A DNA stretch of 64,000 nt, taken from assembly GCA_036499395.1 (NCBI GenBank), contig DASYDW010000136.1, forward strand, positions 124,001 through 188,000, written 5' to 3'. A program made the position numbers and the translations under genes. The DNA comes from Pirellulales bacterium. GTDB taxonomy: Bacteria > Planctomycetota > Planctomycetia > Pirellulales > JACPPG01. Shown piece by piece: positions 1-9,900 of this stretch (positions within the stretch are counted from its first letter, which is position 1; each line of letters starts with the position of its first letter). The notes beneath the pieces are model-generated. The model ran no database searches. It was not told the DNA's origin and worked only from the letters and a program-made list of their open reading frames with translations.

Positions 1-25
1 CCCCTTTATTTTGGAAGGTTCGACG

Positions 26-1447
26 ATGGCAATCCCTCAAAGGTGGGCATTTCGTCTGCCAGGTCTATTGAGCGCCCTGGTTGTGTCCGGTTTGCTGGCG
101 GTGCATGCATTCGCCGCCGACGCCCCGGCGTCGGGCCGGACAGCCCTCGACGAATATGTCGCGAAACCTGATGACAGCTACGCCTGGAAGGTTGCTAGCA
201 CGATTCCAGGCGATGGCTGCACGACCTACGTCATTGACCTTAAGTCCCAATCCTGGCGATCCGCCGAGGAAGTTGATCGCACTCTGTGGGAGCATTGGCT
301 GACGATCGTCAAACCCGATCGGGTGACGAGCAAAACCGGAATGCTGTTCATCGGAGGCGGTGGCAAAAAGACCGATCCCCCGGCGAAGTCGAGCGATCTC
401 GTGAAGCAATCGGCGCTCGGCACTGGCTCGGTCGTGGCGGAATTGAGCATGGTTCCCAACCAGCCCCTCGAGTTTCACCAGGACGGCAAGCATCGCGTCG
501 AAGATGACCTGATCGCTTACACATGGATGAAACTGATGATGACGGGCGATCTGACCTGGACCGCGCGGATGCCGATGGTGAAAAGCGCAGTGCGAGCCAT
601 GGATGCTATCCAGGCCTTCATGGCGACGGAAGAAGCGGGCAAGCTGCCCATCGAAGGCTTCGTCGTGGCCGGCGGATCGAAGCGCGGCTGGACCACGTGG
701 CTCACCGGCGTCGTCGACAAGCGTGTGGTGGCCATCGTGCCGATCGTGATCGACGTCTTGAACGTGCGGCACTCGATGGATCATCACCACCATGCCTACG
801 GATTCTGGGCTCCCTCGGTCGGCGACTACGTGCGACACAAGATCTTCGAAATGAAAGATAGCGCGGCGTATACGGCGCTTTTGAAAATCGAGGATCCCTA
901 TTCCTATATCGATCGACTGACGATGCCCAAGTTCATCGTCAATGCCGCCGGTGATGAGTTCTTTCTGCCTGACTCTTCGCAGTTCTATTTCGCCGAGTTG
1001 AAGGGAGAGAAGTATTTGCGTTACGTGCCGAATGCGAACCATTCGCTGAGCGGTAGCGACGCCCTGGAAAGCGTGATGGCATTTTACAACGCGATCCTGA
1101 CCGATAAGCCTCGCCCCCATTTCACTTGGAAATTCGAGGATGACGCGATCCACGTGACCACGCGCGAGAAGCCGATCAAGGTCAACGTCTGGCAGGCGAC
1201 GAATCCTAAGGCGCGCGATTTCCGACTGGAAACGCTCGGCCCGAAATACACCAGCCACGAGTTGATGCCCAGCGCCGAAGGAGAGTACGTGGCCAAAGTG
1301 GCGCGGCCGGCCGAGGGCTGGACCGCATACTTCGTCGAACTCGTGTTCGACAGCGGTTTCAAGTTCCCCTTCAAGTTCACGACGGCAGTACGCGTTACGC
1401 CGGACGACTTGCCGTTTCGCGACCTTCCCACAAACCAGGGTCAGTAG
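26..1447 (+). CDS. PhoPQ-activated pathogenicity-related (PqaA-type) alpha/beta hydrolase
   Basis: This 473-residue exported protein belongs to the PhoPQ-activated pathogenicity-related family. An N-terminal signal peptide of about 30 residues (hydrophobic LLSALVVSGLLAVHAFAADA) is followed by an alpha/beta-hydrolase core. The nucleophile elbow is visible as GGSKRG (Ser about 218), with a likely acid in NAAGDEF (Asp about 310) and base in NANHSL (His about 339). The ATG at 26 is preceded by GGAAGG with a 7-base gap, so I prefer it to the in-frame TTG at 11. Substrate is unknown; the family is often annotated as hydrolases, and some planctomycete members sit near sulfatase or polysaccharide genes. 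The downstream gene is convergent, so this gene is the end of its unit within the window. Confidence 0.85.
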   Translation: MAIPQRWAFRLPGLLSALVVSGLLAVHAFAADAPASGRTALDEYVAKPDDSYAWKVASTIPGDGCTTYVIDLKSQSWRSAEEVDRTLWEHWLTIVKPDRVTSKTGMLFIGGGGKKTDPPAKSSDLVKQSALGTGSVVAELSMVPNQPLEFHQDGKHRVEDDLIAYTWMKLMMTGDLTWTARMPMVKSAVRAMDAIQAFMATEEAGKLPIEGFVVAGGSKRGWTTWLTGVVDKRVVAIVPIVIDVLNVRHSMDHHHHAYGFWAPSVGDYVRHKIFEMKDSAAYTALLKIEDPYSYIDRLTMPKFIVNAAGDEFFLPDSSQFYFAELKGEKYLRYVPNANHSLSGSDALESVMAFYNAILTDKPRPHFTWKFEDDAIHVTTREKPIKVNVWQATNPKARDFRLETLGPKYTSHELMPSAEGEYVAKVARPAEGWTAYFVELVFDSGFKFPFKFTTAVRVTPDDLPFRDLPTNQGQ

Positions 1448-1477
1448 GCGTTGGCGGCAGTATGCATACCGCGGGAA

Positions 1478-2965
1478 CTAAGACAGGTACTTCTTGCGAA
1501 CTTTGGCGAGCATGGGAAATGCAGGACGCGGAAGATCCTCCGCGTCGAGCAATCCCCCGTCGGAGAATTCATGCGGATGCGAATCGCATAGTTGGTTGTA
1601 AATCACGCCGCGCACCGCGGGCTTTGTTAATAGCAGCGGTACGATATGCCGCAGCCATTGGCGCTGCGCTTGAGGCGTCCAACCGTCTGGCAGCGGGCCG
1701 CCCGTGGGTCGCGCACGCCCGAAAGCCTGGCTATCGGTAGCCTGGCCCGATGGCGTCGTAATGAAGAACCATAAAGGGGTTCCGAGCAGGGCCCAACGAT
1801 CGACCAGCCGATTGCACTCCAAGGCATCCCGCAGGTAGCTTCCTCCCGGCGCGTATCCGACGTTCAATTCTAAGCCAATGCCGGACAGGTCGAGACCGGA
1901 GCGTACGAGAATGTCGGCAAAATGGAGCGGCGACAGGTCACGTTCGGCCTGCCCCATGTACTCGCCCCACGGCTGATCGAAGCACAGGATGGCGGGCGTG
2001 TTGGTATCGAGCTTTCGCGTTATCTCAAAGGCACGTACGGCCAGCCGGAGCCGTTCTTCGTCGGTCAGGCCAAGCACGGCTCCTACATTCACACGCGCGG
2101 CACACTGCCACAGGCTGACCTTGCCGACATAGCGTTGAACGGCCGTTTCCACGTAATCGCTGACGAATGCCAGGATGTTGTCAAAGTCCCCCTGCCAGAT
2201 CGCCAACCAGTCAGGCAGGCCACGGTCGTCCAGTTGCAAAAGTGGACCGCCAACGACCGGTAAATCGTGCTCGTGGCACCAGGCGATTTGACGATCGGCA
2301 ATTTCCCAGCGGTACGTCCCCTCTTGCGCTTCGACATCCCGCCACTTCAACGGCACGGCCGCCGAGTTAAAGGCGGCTAGGAACTGCCGCGCCACCGTCG
2401 CGCGCAATAGCTTTGATCCGAGGTTTCCTCCTAACACGGCAGGCAACCGGGTTCCGGCCCGACGTCGCGTGGCCACGACCTTTTTGACGTAACGGGCCGT
2501 CAGCCGATCGGCCAGGTCCAAAGCGCGGGCTATCGCACGTTCGGCATGCTCGGTGGCCGCGAGCGGGTCGTTCTGCGATGTTACAGCCAGCGAAAGGTGC
2601 CCCATCGCCTGCCGCAGCGCCGCGAGATGATGCTCCTTGGGCACCATTCCCATCGCCTGCCATTCGACGATTTGAGTCCGCAGTTGATTGATCTTTCCGC
2701 GCGCCAATTCCACGGTCAGATGATAGGGCGCAAAACGCTCCATCAACGTCCCAGTGATTAAGGCCACTTCGCCTCGTCCTGGAATGGGATAGGGTATGCA
2801 AAGACAGGCCGAATCCGATTCATTCCGACCCAGGCTAAGTACGCCCTTCTGGAATTGAACGCGGCTAACCCAGGGAATCTGCTCGGAACCAAACAGATAG
2901 GCGCGGGCCGCCGCCTCGGGAGAAATGCGGTTAGCCGGGGCGACCAAGAACCGCATAAGGCCCAT
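1478..2965 (-). CDS. GH10-like (endo-1,4-beta-xylanase fold) protein, probably lacking both catalytic glutamates
   Basis: This is a 495-residue protein. The first 190 or so residues have no domain I recognise and contain a helical, charged stretch. The remainder follows the GH10 barrel: the KWRDVEAQEGTYRW segment corresponds to the usual KWESIEPEPGxF strand, and GGPLLQLDDRGLPDWL to GHTLVWHxQLPxWL. At the acid/base position, where GH10 enzymes have WDVVNEA, this protein reads LWQCAARVN. At the nucleophile strand, where they have ITELD, it reads FITTPS. Both catalytic Glu therefore appear to be absent. No signal peptide is obvious. It may be a binding protein or an enzyme with a different mechanism. 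It is convergent with the preceding hydrolase (30-bp gap) and divergent from purC. Confidence 0.7.
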   Translation of the reverse strand: MGLMRFLVAPANRISPEAAARAYLFGSEQIPWVSRVQFQKGVLSLGRNESDSACLCIPYPIPGRGEVALITGTLMERFAPYHLTVELARGKINQLRTQIVEWQAMGMVPKEHHLAALRQAMGHLSLAVTSQNDPLAATEHAERAIARALDLADRLTARYVKKVVATRRRAGTRLPAVLGGNLGSKLLRATVARQFLAAFNSAAVPLKWRDVEAQEGTYRWEIADRQIAWCHEHDLPVVGGPLLQLDDRGLPDWLAIWQGDFDNILAFVSDYVETAVQRYVGKVSLWQCAARVNVGAVLGLTDEERLRLAVRAFEITRKLDTNTPAILCFDQPWGEYMGQAERDLSPLHFADILVRSGLDLSGIGLELNVGYAPGGSYLRDALECNRLVDRWALLGTPLWFFITTPSGQATDSQAFGRARPTGGPLPDGWTPQAQRQWLRHIVPLLLTKPAVRGVIYNQLCDSHPHEFSDGGLLDAEDLPRPAFPMLAKVRKKYLS

Positions 2966-3350
2966 CGACGCAAGATCCTTAGTCGCACCAGTCAGCTACG
3001 TCCGCGCTGGCGTGCCGCCTGAGAAGACCCGATTCGGAGGACAAATTACCGCCTTCGCTACCTCGGCCGAGTCTAGCCCAGCGTGGCGAACCCGGCAAGT
3101 TTAGCCAATTCTCAGGCACCTCTTAATGGTTGAAGCCGCGGGTAAGGGCGGGCAACTGGCCGAGCCCGCGCTCGACTGGTATATTCGCCGCGATTCGGCC
3201 ACTGCGATGAAATCGATGCAGCGGCCCGGCGCACGACTTGGCCAGGGCCCCTTAACACCGGGGCTCTGCGCAATAATAAAAATTGCGGTCCGTCGAACTC
3301 ATCGCTTCGTGCCCCGCAAACGTCGAGTTTCAATGTCAAGGAGGTTTAGT
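2966..3350. other. Divergent intergenic region with two abutting hairpins in the purC leader
   Basis: There is no convincing gene here. Close to purC there are two hairpins with no unpaired base between them. The first, at 3243-3268, pairs CAGGGCCCC with GGGGCTCTG (one G-U pair, 8-base loop). The second, at 3269-3287, pairs CGCAAT with ATTGCG around an AATAAAA loop. They end 63 bases before the purC ATG and may belong to its promoter or 5' leader. Nothing else is recognised. Confidence 0.4.
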
Positions 3351-4247
3351 ATGCCCACCACGTCGGCCGTTTTGGAATCGTCGATTCATGGCGTGCCAGT
3401 TCGTCGCGGTAAAGTGCGGGACGTCTACGACCTGGGGGACAAGTTGCTGTTGGTCGCAACGGACCGAATCAGCGCGTTCGACTGGGTGCTCCCCACCGGC
3501 ATCCCTGACAAAGGTCGCGTGCTGACGCAGCTTAGCTCGTTTTGGTTCGACGAATTGGGCGAGCCGAATCACGTTCTGTCGACCGACGTCGATCGCATGG
3601 AAGAAATTCCGGCTGGCACCTCGCGAGAGCCGCTGGCTGGACGTACAACGCTCGTTCGCAAGACACAGGTCGTGCCGATCGAATGCGTCGTGCGCGGGTA
3701 CCTATCCGGGTCGGGTTGGAAGGAATACAAAAAGCAAGGCACTGTCTGCGGCATCAAGCTGCCGGCCGGATTGACCGAAAGCGCTCAGTTGCCAGAGCCG
3801 ATCTTTACTCCAGCGACCAAGGAAGAGTCGGGACACGACATCAACATCTCGTTCGAGCAAATGGTCGAGATCGTTGGCAAAGAGGTCTCCGAAGAACTAC
3901 GCGAGCGCAGCATCAGCGTCTATGAACGCGGAGCCGAATTGGCACGCACGAAGGGCATCATCATCGCCGACACGAAGTTCGAGTGGGGACGCTTTCACGA
4001 CAAGCTGATCCTGATCGACGAAGTGTTGACGCCTGACAGCTCGCGGTTCTGGCCCGTCGACGGTTATCGCCCCGGCGGCAGCCCTCCTTCGTACGACAAG
4101 CAGTTCGTACGTGACTGGCTGGAAACGACCGATTGGGACAAGAACAGCACGCCTCCTGAGCTGCCCGAAAACGTCGTTGTTCGCACCCGCGAGAAATACA
4201 TCGAGGCGTACGAACGTCTGACGGGCCGCAGCTTTCCTTGGCGATAG
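3351..4247 (+). CDS. purC: Phosphoribosylaminoimidazole-succinocarboxamide synthase
   Basis: SAICAR synthetase joins CAIR and aspartate using ATP in de novo purine synthesis, in the cytoplasm. The 298-residue product matches the longer (about 300 aa) PurC/ADE1 type. Visible signatures are GKVRDVYDLGDKLLLVATDR with ISAFDWVLPTGIPDKG near the N terminus, VVRGYLSGSGWKEY in the middle, and the DTKFEWG strand with LIDEVLTPDSSRFWP in the C-terminal half. The reading frame is open upstream to 3126, but the ATG at 3351 has a perfect AAGGAGG at 3338-3344 with a 6-base spacer, and the family homology begins just after it. No other purine genes are in the window. Confidence 0.97.
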   Translation: MPTTSAVLESSIHGVPVRRGKVRDVYDLGDKLLLVATDRISAFDWVLPTGIPDKGRVLTQLSSFWFDELGEPNHVLSTDVDRMEEIPAGTSREPLAGRTTLVRKTQVVPIECVVRGYLSGSGWKEYKKQGTVCGIKLPAGLTESAQLPEPIFTPATKEESGHDINISFEQMVEIVGKEVSEELRERSISVYERGAELARTKGIIIADTKFEWGRFHDKLILIDEVLTPDSSRFWPVDGYRPGGSPPSYDKQFVRDWLETTDWDKNSTPPELPENVVVRTREKYIEAYERLTGRSFPWR

Positions 4248-4488
4248 CACGGGCAAGTTTTCGCTCGGTTCGACCGATTTAGCCGATAGCCCCTTACGGC
4301 GCGCATTCGCTTGCGCCGCTAGGGTTGCAGTCGTAGCATGCCCAAGAGCTTCCGCTGGCCAACATACGCCTGTCGGTTGTCCACGGGGCCTGTCCGCCTG
4401 CAATGGCCCCAGTTAAAATGGGCGTTTTCGGTCGTGCTGCCCGCCCAGCACGCCTGGCTTCACCCTCTTTTCCAGATACTGAAAGCCC

Positions 4489-5628
4489 ATGCTGCGCTAT
4501 TGGACCGCCGGAGAATCGCATGGCAAAGCGCTGATGGCGTTGGTCGAGGGCTTTCCCGCCGGCGTACCGATCGCGACCGACCCCATCGACGTCGATCTAC
4601 GGCGTCGTCAGGGAGGCTACGGCCGCGGCGGCCGGCAGCGGATCGAAACCGATCATGTCGAAATTCTGAGCGGCGTCTGGAAAGGGCAAACCCTCGGCAG
4701 CCCGATCGCGCTACTGGTTCCCAATAAGGACAATAAGCTCGAACGACTGGAAGATTTGGATCGCCCTCGCCCCGGGCATGGGGACCTGACGGGTGCCATC
4801 AAGCATCTGGGAAGCATTCGCGGCATCCTGGAACGCGCAAGTGCGCGTGAAACCGCGGCCCGAGTTGCCGCCGGCGCGTTGGCAAAGCAATTGCTCGCCC
4901 AATTCGGCATCGAAGCGTTCGGCTACACCGTCGAGTTGGGAGGGATCGCGATCGAACCGCAAGCCGGCACTCTGGCCGAACAGCGCGCGTTGCGCGATGC
5001 CAGCGAGATTTACTCGCTCAACCCGGAGCAGGATCAGGAAGTCAAAGGTCTGATCGATGCCTGTGGCAAAGAGGGAGATACGCTCGGCGGCATTCTGGAA
5101 GTTCGCGTGGAAGGTCTGCCGTTCGGCCTGGGAACGCACGCCCAATGGGATGTGAAGCTCGACGGGCGTCTGGCACAGGCCGTGATGGCGGTGCAGGCGA
5201 TCAAGGGCGTCGAGATCGGCCTCGGCTTCGAGGCGGCCCGCCGGCGCGGTTCCCAGGTTCACGACGCCATTCATTTCGACCAGAGCCAGCAAAACACGCC
5301 GAACCTGGGCTACGTCCGCCCGACCAATAATGCCGGCGGCCTCGAGGCGGGCATGACCAATGGTCAGCCGCTAGTGATTCGCGCCGCCAAGAAACCCATT
5401 AGCACGCTGCGTAAGCCGCTGGCGAGCATCAACCTGGGCACCAAGCAGGCGGAAGCCGCGGCCTACGAGCGCAGCGATGTGTGCGCGGTGCCGGCGGCCG
5501 GAGTCATTCTGGAAAACGTCGTCGCGTTCGAGATCGCGGCGGCCCTGATCGAGAAGTTCGGCGGCGACAGCCTGGCCGAAATGCGCGCCCGCTGGGATTT
5601 GTTCCAGCAGATGGCACGCGAACGCTAA
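4489..5628 (+). CDS. aroC: Chorismate synthase
   Basis: AroC converts 5-enolpyruvylshikimate-3-phosphate to chorismate, the last step of the shikimate pathway, with reduced FMN as cofactor. The 379-residue product has the typical length and the canonical N terminus (MLRYWTAGESHGKAL), the RRRQGGYGRGGRQRIE segment and the RPGHGDLTGAIKHLG region, and near its end SDVCAVPAAGVILENVVAFE. The start is fixed by the family N terminus; no clear Shine-Dalgarno site precedes it. It lies 241 bases after purC on the same strand and may be transcribed separately. Confidence 0.97.
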   Translation: MLRYWTAGESHGKALMALVEGFPAGVPIATDPIDVDLRRRQGGYGRGGRQRIETDHVEILSGVWKGQTLGSPIALLVPNKDNKLERLEDLDRPRPGHGDLTGAIKHLGSIRGILERASARETAARVAAGALAKQLLAQFGIEAFGYTVELGGIAIEPQAGTLAEQRALRDASEIYSLNPEQDQEVKGLIDACGKEGDTLGGILEVRVEGLPFGLGTHAQWDVKLDGRLAQAVMAVQAIKGVEIGLGFEAARRRGSQVHDAIHFDQSQQNTPNLGYVRPTNNAGGLEAGMTNGQPLVIRAAKKPISTLRKPLASINLGTKQAEAAAYERSDVCAVPAAGVILENVVAFEIAAALIEKFGGDSLAEMRARWDLFQQMARER

Positions 5629-5662
5629 TTCGCCATTCCGACGTTAAGCCGAAAGAACAAGG

Positions 5663-6970
5663 ATGTTCCGACTGCGTCAAATCACACGCCGACAATTGTG
5701 CCGCGCCGGCTTCGTGCTCGGCTGTTTGTCACCGCTGCTGGCCCTGACGATTTGGGGTACGTATCGGCATTCTCCGGTACACGGTCAAAGCGAGCAGTGG
5801 TCGCTGCGCCAAGCGCTTGGCGTGCGCGTCGGATTCAGCACCATCGCGCATCCGCGACCGGGCACGGTGCGCTACAACGACTTGGTACTGGCCGACGCTG
5901 AGACCGGGAAACCGATCGCGACCTGCCGCCAGGCCGAGTACCGCAGGTCAGCACTCAAGGGGGACGACCGACTCACGCTCAGCGATCTAACGATCGAGCC
6001 GGACGGACTCGCCGGCTGTCACGCCCTACTGCAACGAGTGTTGCGCCGTGAACGTGGGACCAACGTGAATCTGACGCTGGCGATCGATTCGATCACAATC
6101 GCGGATCGTAACACGGCCGAGACCTGGACGGCAAGCGGAGTGATTCATGCCAGCGACGAAGAGAGCGCAGCGCGGTTCGTGATCGGTCCGCAGAATTCCG
6201 AAGACCCGTCGGCCGATGCGGGCGCGACAACCGATCGCATATCGCTCCGTTTTGCGCGTGATCATTCCACGGGCACACCGACCGACAAATGGGAATTGCA
6301 TTCCGGGGACGATGGCGTTCCCTGCTCGTGGCTGACGGCAATCGTCGGCGATTTGCCCGGACTGAATAACAGCCGGCTGCACGGTTCGATCTGGGTTCGT
6401 GACGCCGCTGCTGGTCAGATTGCCGTGCGGGGCCGCCTGACCGACGTGAACCTGGCGGCAATCGTGAGGCCGTACTTTGGCCATTTCATTGAGGGGAACG
6501 TCGAAGTCGAATTCGCCAAACCGGCACATTTTCAAAACGGACGTATCGTCGAAATGCGGGGCACCGTCATCGGCGGCGCGGGACGCCTCGGGCGTTCGCT
6601 GTTGGCGGCCGCTTCAACGGCACTGGGCTGCCAGGCGAAATACGAGTCGTCAAACGAAGTCTTTGCGTACGATCGCCTGGCCTTCGAATTCTTTATCGAC
6701 GCCCAAGGGAGAATGGCCATCGTCGGCATTCCCGAACGTGGCCGGCCACTTATCAGCAATCAGGCAGGTCTAGGGCTGCTGTTCGAACCTCGCACGCAAC
6801 CGCAACCGGCCGTGAATTTGGCACGGGCTATCGCCATCGCCAATGCGCCCTCGGTGCCAGCCACTCCGCAAGCGGCGCTCGTGCTCAGCCGGTTGCCGAC
6901 GGCGACGCCGGTCATGGCATCTCGCATTGTGCCGGATGCACCGGCTCCCTCTGCAACTCGCAGAAGGTAA
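5663..6970 (+). CDS. Anchored hypothetical protein, weakly AsmA-like
   Basis: I do not recognise a named family for this 435-residue protein. It starts with a basic stretch followed by a hydrophobic anchor (about residues 17-33), so most of the chain is expected outside the membrane. The body is rich in beta-type segments such as RLTLSDLTIEPDGL and NVNLTLAIDSITIADR, and a late segment (GTVIGGAGRLGRSLL) precedes a poorly ordered Pro/Ala tail. The layout (one N-terminal anchor, then repeated statements about sublayers of beta strands) recalls AsmA/DUF748-type proteins, but this is only a resemblance. It begins 34 bases after aroC and could share its transcript. The next gene is convergent. Confidence 0.6.
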   Translation: MFRLRQITRRQLCRAGFVLGCLSPLLALTIWGTYRHSPVHGQSEQWSLRQALGVRVGFSTIAHPRPGTVRYNDLVLADAETGKPIATCRQAEYRRSALKGDDRLTLSDLTIEPDGLAGCHALLQRVLRRERGTNVNLTLAIDSITIADRNTAETWTASGVIHASDEESAARFVIGPQNSEDPSADAGATTDRISLRFARDHSTGTPTDKWELHSGDDGVPCSWLTAIVGDLPGLNNSRLHGSIWVRDAAAGQIAVRGRLTDVNLAAIVRPYFGHFIEGNVEVEFAKPAHFQNGRIVEMRGTVIGGAGRLGRSLLAAASTALGCQAKYESSNEVFAYDRLAFEFFIDAQGRMAIVGIPERGRPLISNQAGLGLLFEPRTQPQPAVNLARAIAIANAPSVPATPQAALVLSRLPTATPVMASRIVPDAPAPSATRRR

Positions 6971-6973
6971 GCG

Positions 6974-9900
6974 TTATCCCTGCATCGCCGCGCGAGTGCT
7001 CCACCATTTCTGTCGTGGCAACAGCCCCAGCGCGACGATTGCCAATTGCGACGCGACGAAGACCAGTAGCGCGAGCGCTATCCCTTCGGTAAAGCCGTAC
7101 GAGTGCAGGCCGACCGATAGCTGGTTCACGCCGAACCAGCTCCATGCCACGGCAATATTTCCTAGCACGGCCAGGACGGCCAGCCCGCGATCTTTCACCA
7201 TGCCATCCCACCGGGCGTGCAGTACTAGGGCGTTCCAGAGCACGATGATCAGGGCCCCGTTTTCTTTGGGGTCCCAGCCCCAGAAGCGGCCCCAGGAATC
7301 ATCGGCCCACAGCCCTCCTAGCACTGTGCCGACGAAGCTAAAGAAGATCGCGAAGCAGACGCTGCCGTAGATCATCCGCACCAGGTCGTCGGCCATGCGC
7401 TTTGTCAGAGAGGGAGTCAGCACTCCTCCCAAGATATATATCATCCCCAGGGCGCCGGCTACGAAGGTCGTTGTATACCCGAAGGTGATGCATGTGACAT
7501 GCGTCGCCAGCCAGAACTGTGTATCGAGCACGGCCTGTAGAACAGTGAACGTGTCTCCGTCGCCGGCCAGCTTATCGGCAATCAAGAGTGTCGAAAAACC
7601 AACCGCGCCGGCAACGATATTGCCGATTCCCAGCCGATAAACGAGCTCCAGAACGATGCCCAGCAACACGCCTCCCCAGCCAATGAAGATTGCCGAGGAA
7701 TACAAATTCGTCACCGGCGGGCGACCCGAAATGTAAATACGTGACACCAAAGCCATCGAATGAATGACGAACGTAAAGAGGACCAGACCAAACGCGGCAC
7801 GATTCAACGGCCGAGACCAACCCAGCCAGCCGATCGCCGCCAAGGCAAATGCGGCGACATACATCCAGGACGCCCAGAAGAATAGCCGGGCGTGATTGAA
7901 GAAGGCCTCGAAGTCGATCTTCCGTTCGTTCAGGTCTTCGGGAGGAGCGCTCCGCAGGTCGTTTTGATACTCGGCCACGGCTTTATTAAAGGCCGAGGCA
8001 TCCTTCTTGGCGTACGCCACGATGATCTCGTTAAAGGCCATCGTGGCAGGGTTCGGCTTCTGATTCATCAGGTTCGCCTGCGCGAACGCTTTGGTCCAGG
8101 CCGTCACGTACGGATCCCAGTCACCTTTGCCCGTGGCTGGCGGAATGGCTAAGGGCGCCTGGATGCGGGCGAATATTTTTTGCTGCTGGCGCATTGCCTC
8201 GAGCAGGTCCTCGGCGGCGTTCTCGCGGCGAATCTGCGGCTGATCGAACGAGGTCAACAACGTCGAATACAGCCGTAACCGGTTATCGAGTTCGAGTACC
8301 TTTTTCTGATAAATGCTGCGGTCCGCCGGCTCGACGGCATGGACCGCCTGCGATTGCTTGTCGAATTCGGCCATGTGATCGCGAAACTCGTTGACCGAAT
8401 ACCGAAAGCCCTTGCGCCGGGAAAGGCCCAGCATGTCGAGCACTTCCAAATTCTGGATGCGTACAATCTTCTGCTTGGCCGCCTCGGGGGGATCGGCGAT
8501 CACGTCCAGCAACCATTTCACGGCCGACTGACGTTTGTCGTTCTCATCGGTGTAGGTCTCCGAATCCGAAATCACGCGCAGACTATTCCGGGCGAGCGTG
8601 TCAAACGGCTTCATGCGGCCCTCGTACATCACGGGCAGCTTGCCGAAGGCGTCGAGATTCAACTGATCTTCTGCTACGCGCGTAGGACGAACGACGGAGA
8701 AGACAAAGAGCAGCGCTGCGCCGACAACGGCCAGCGGCATCGCCCAACTACCGGTCGAACTTTGTTGCGGTGTCGGTCTCGACCGACGACCAGGAACAGG
8801 TGGCGGGCTCTCGGCGGAATCGATCACAGCGCGACGTTTCAAAAAACGCGTCAGCACGATCGAAAAATGGGCCAGCAGCCCCGTGGCCACGATCATGCAG
8901 GCCACGTAGGGAATCATCCAGCCGGCGTTCGCGACCACGCTCAGCCCCGTGAACTCGCGCCCGGTCGCGGGATCGACTTCCATTTGCGACTGATAAAACG
9001 TTTCGCCGCCGTAGCGCAGCGGGTTGTTCATCCAGATGTGGACCTTGCGATCGACGTTGCGCGAAGTGTCGACCAGCCGCAGGTCCGAAGAGTAATTGCT
9101 GGGCTTGTCGGTCCCCATGTATTTGTCGAAGCGGCCATCGATCAAATGCATCGAATAGGGCTTGTAATCGCGCTTGAAGCGGAGCGCCACGTCGTACGTT
9201 TTGCCGTCGACCGTGACTTTCTCGCCGCCCCCCTTGAACGATTGCAGAATGCCGACCAGGTAGGTGCCCAGCGACTTGTCACCGTTCTGCTTATCCAAAA
9301 TACGGACATAGGCGGCCGCCATGTCGACCTTGCTATTCGTGTCGGCGCCCGCGCCGGGCCGGGCCGCGTCGGCTGCGAATTGCAAACCTGTGCCAGTGTC
9401 CGCCAGATTCGTTTCGCCCGGCTTCACTTCGCGCAGGTTCGAGTTGTCGAGAAACTTCACGACCTCGAAATCGAACGGAAGTTTCTCGTCTTTGACGATC
9501 TTCCCCGCGGTCAGGTACGATTTCGGCACGGCCACGACCTCGTCTTCGTCAGGGTTCGACGGATCGATCACGGCCAGTTCCACGGCGCGAATGTCTTGCG
9601 CGTAATTGACCGTTTCCCCTTCCTTGATCTGCATCAAGGCTTCGGAATGCAGCCCGTAAACCACGATTTCATTGATCATCATCAGGGCGATGCCGCCGTG
9701 CAGTAGCACCACGCCGGCTCGCTTGCGGAATAGCAGCACGCAACCTGCCAACAATACGAGGCTGGCGACGCCCCCCTTGAGCAGTTGCCACAAGATGCGA
9801 AGTGACGATGCGCCGAGTTCGAAATCGCTGCGCATGTATAACCAGGCGATCAACACTCCCAAACCCGCTGCGAAAATCGCCAGGCCGATTCGCTCGCCGC

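Noticed and set aside
65..1258. A 397-codon minus-strand frame opposite the PhoPQ-type hydrolase
   Set aside because: It is the shadow of the real gene in GC-rich DNA; its translation is Arg/His-rich with no recognisable domain.
8339..9706. A 455-codon plus-strand frame opposite ccsBA
   Set aside because: The translation is rich in Arg, His and Gly and has no domain, whereas the minus strand carries the WWD signature.
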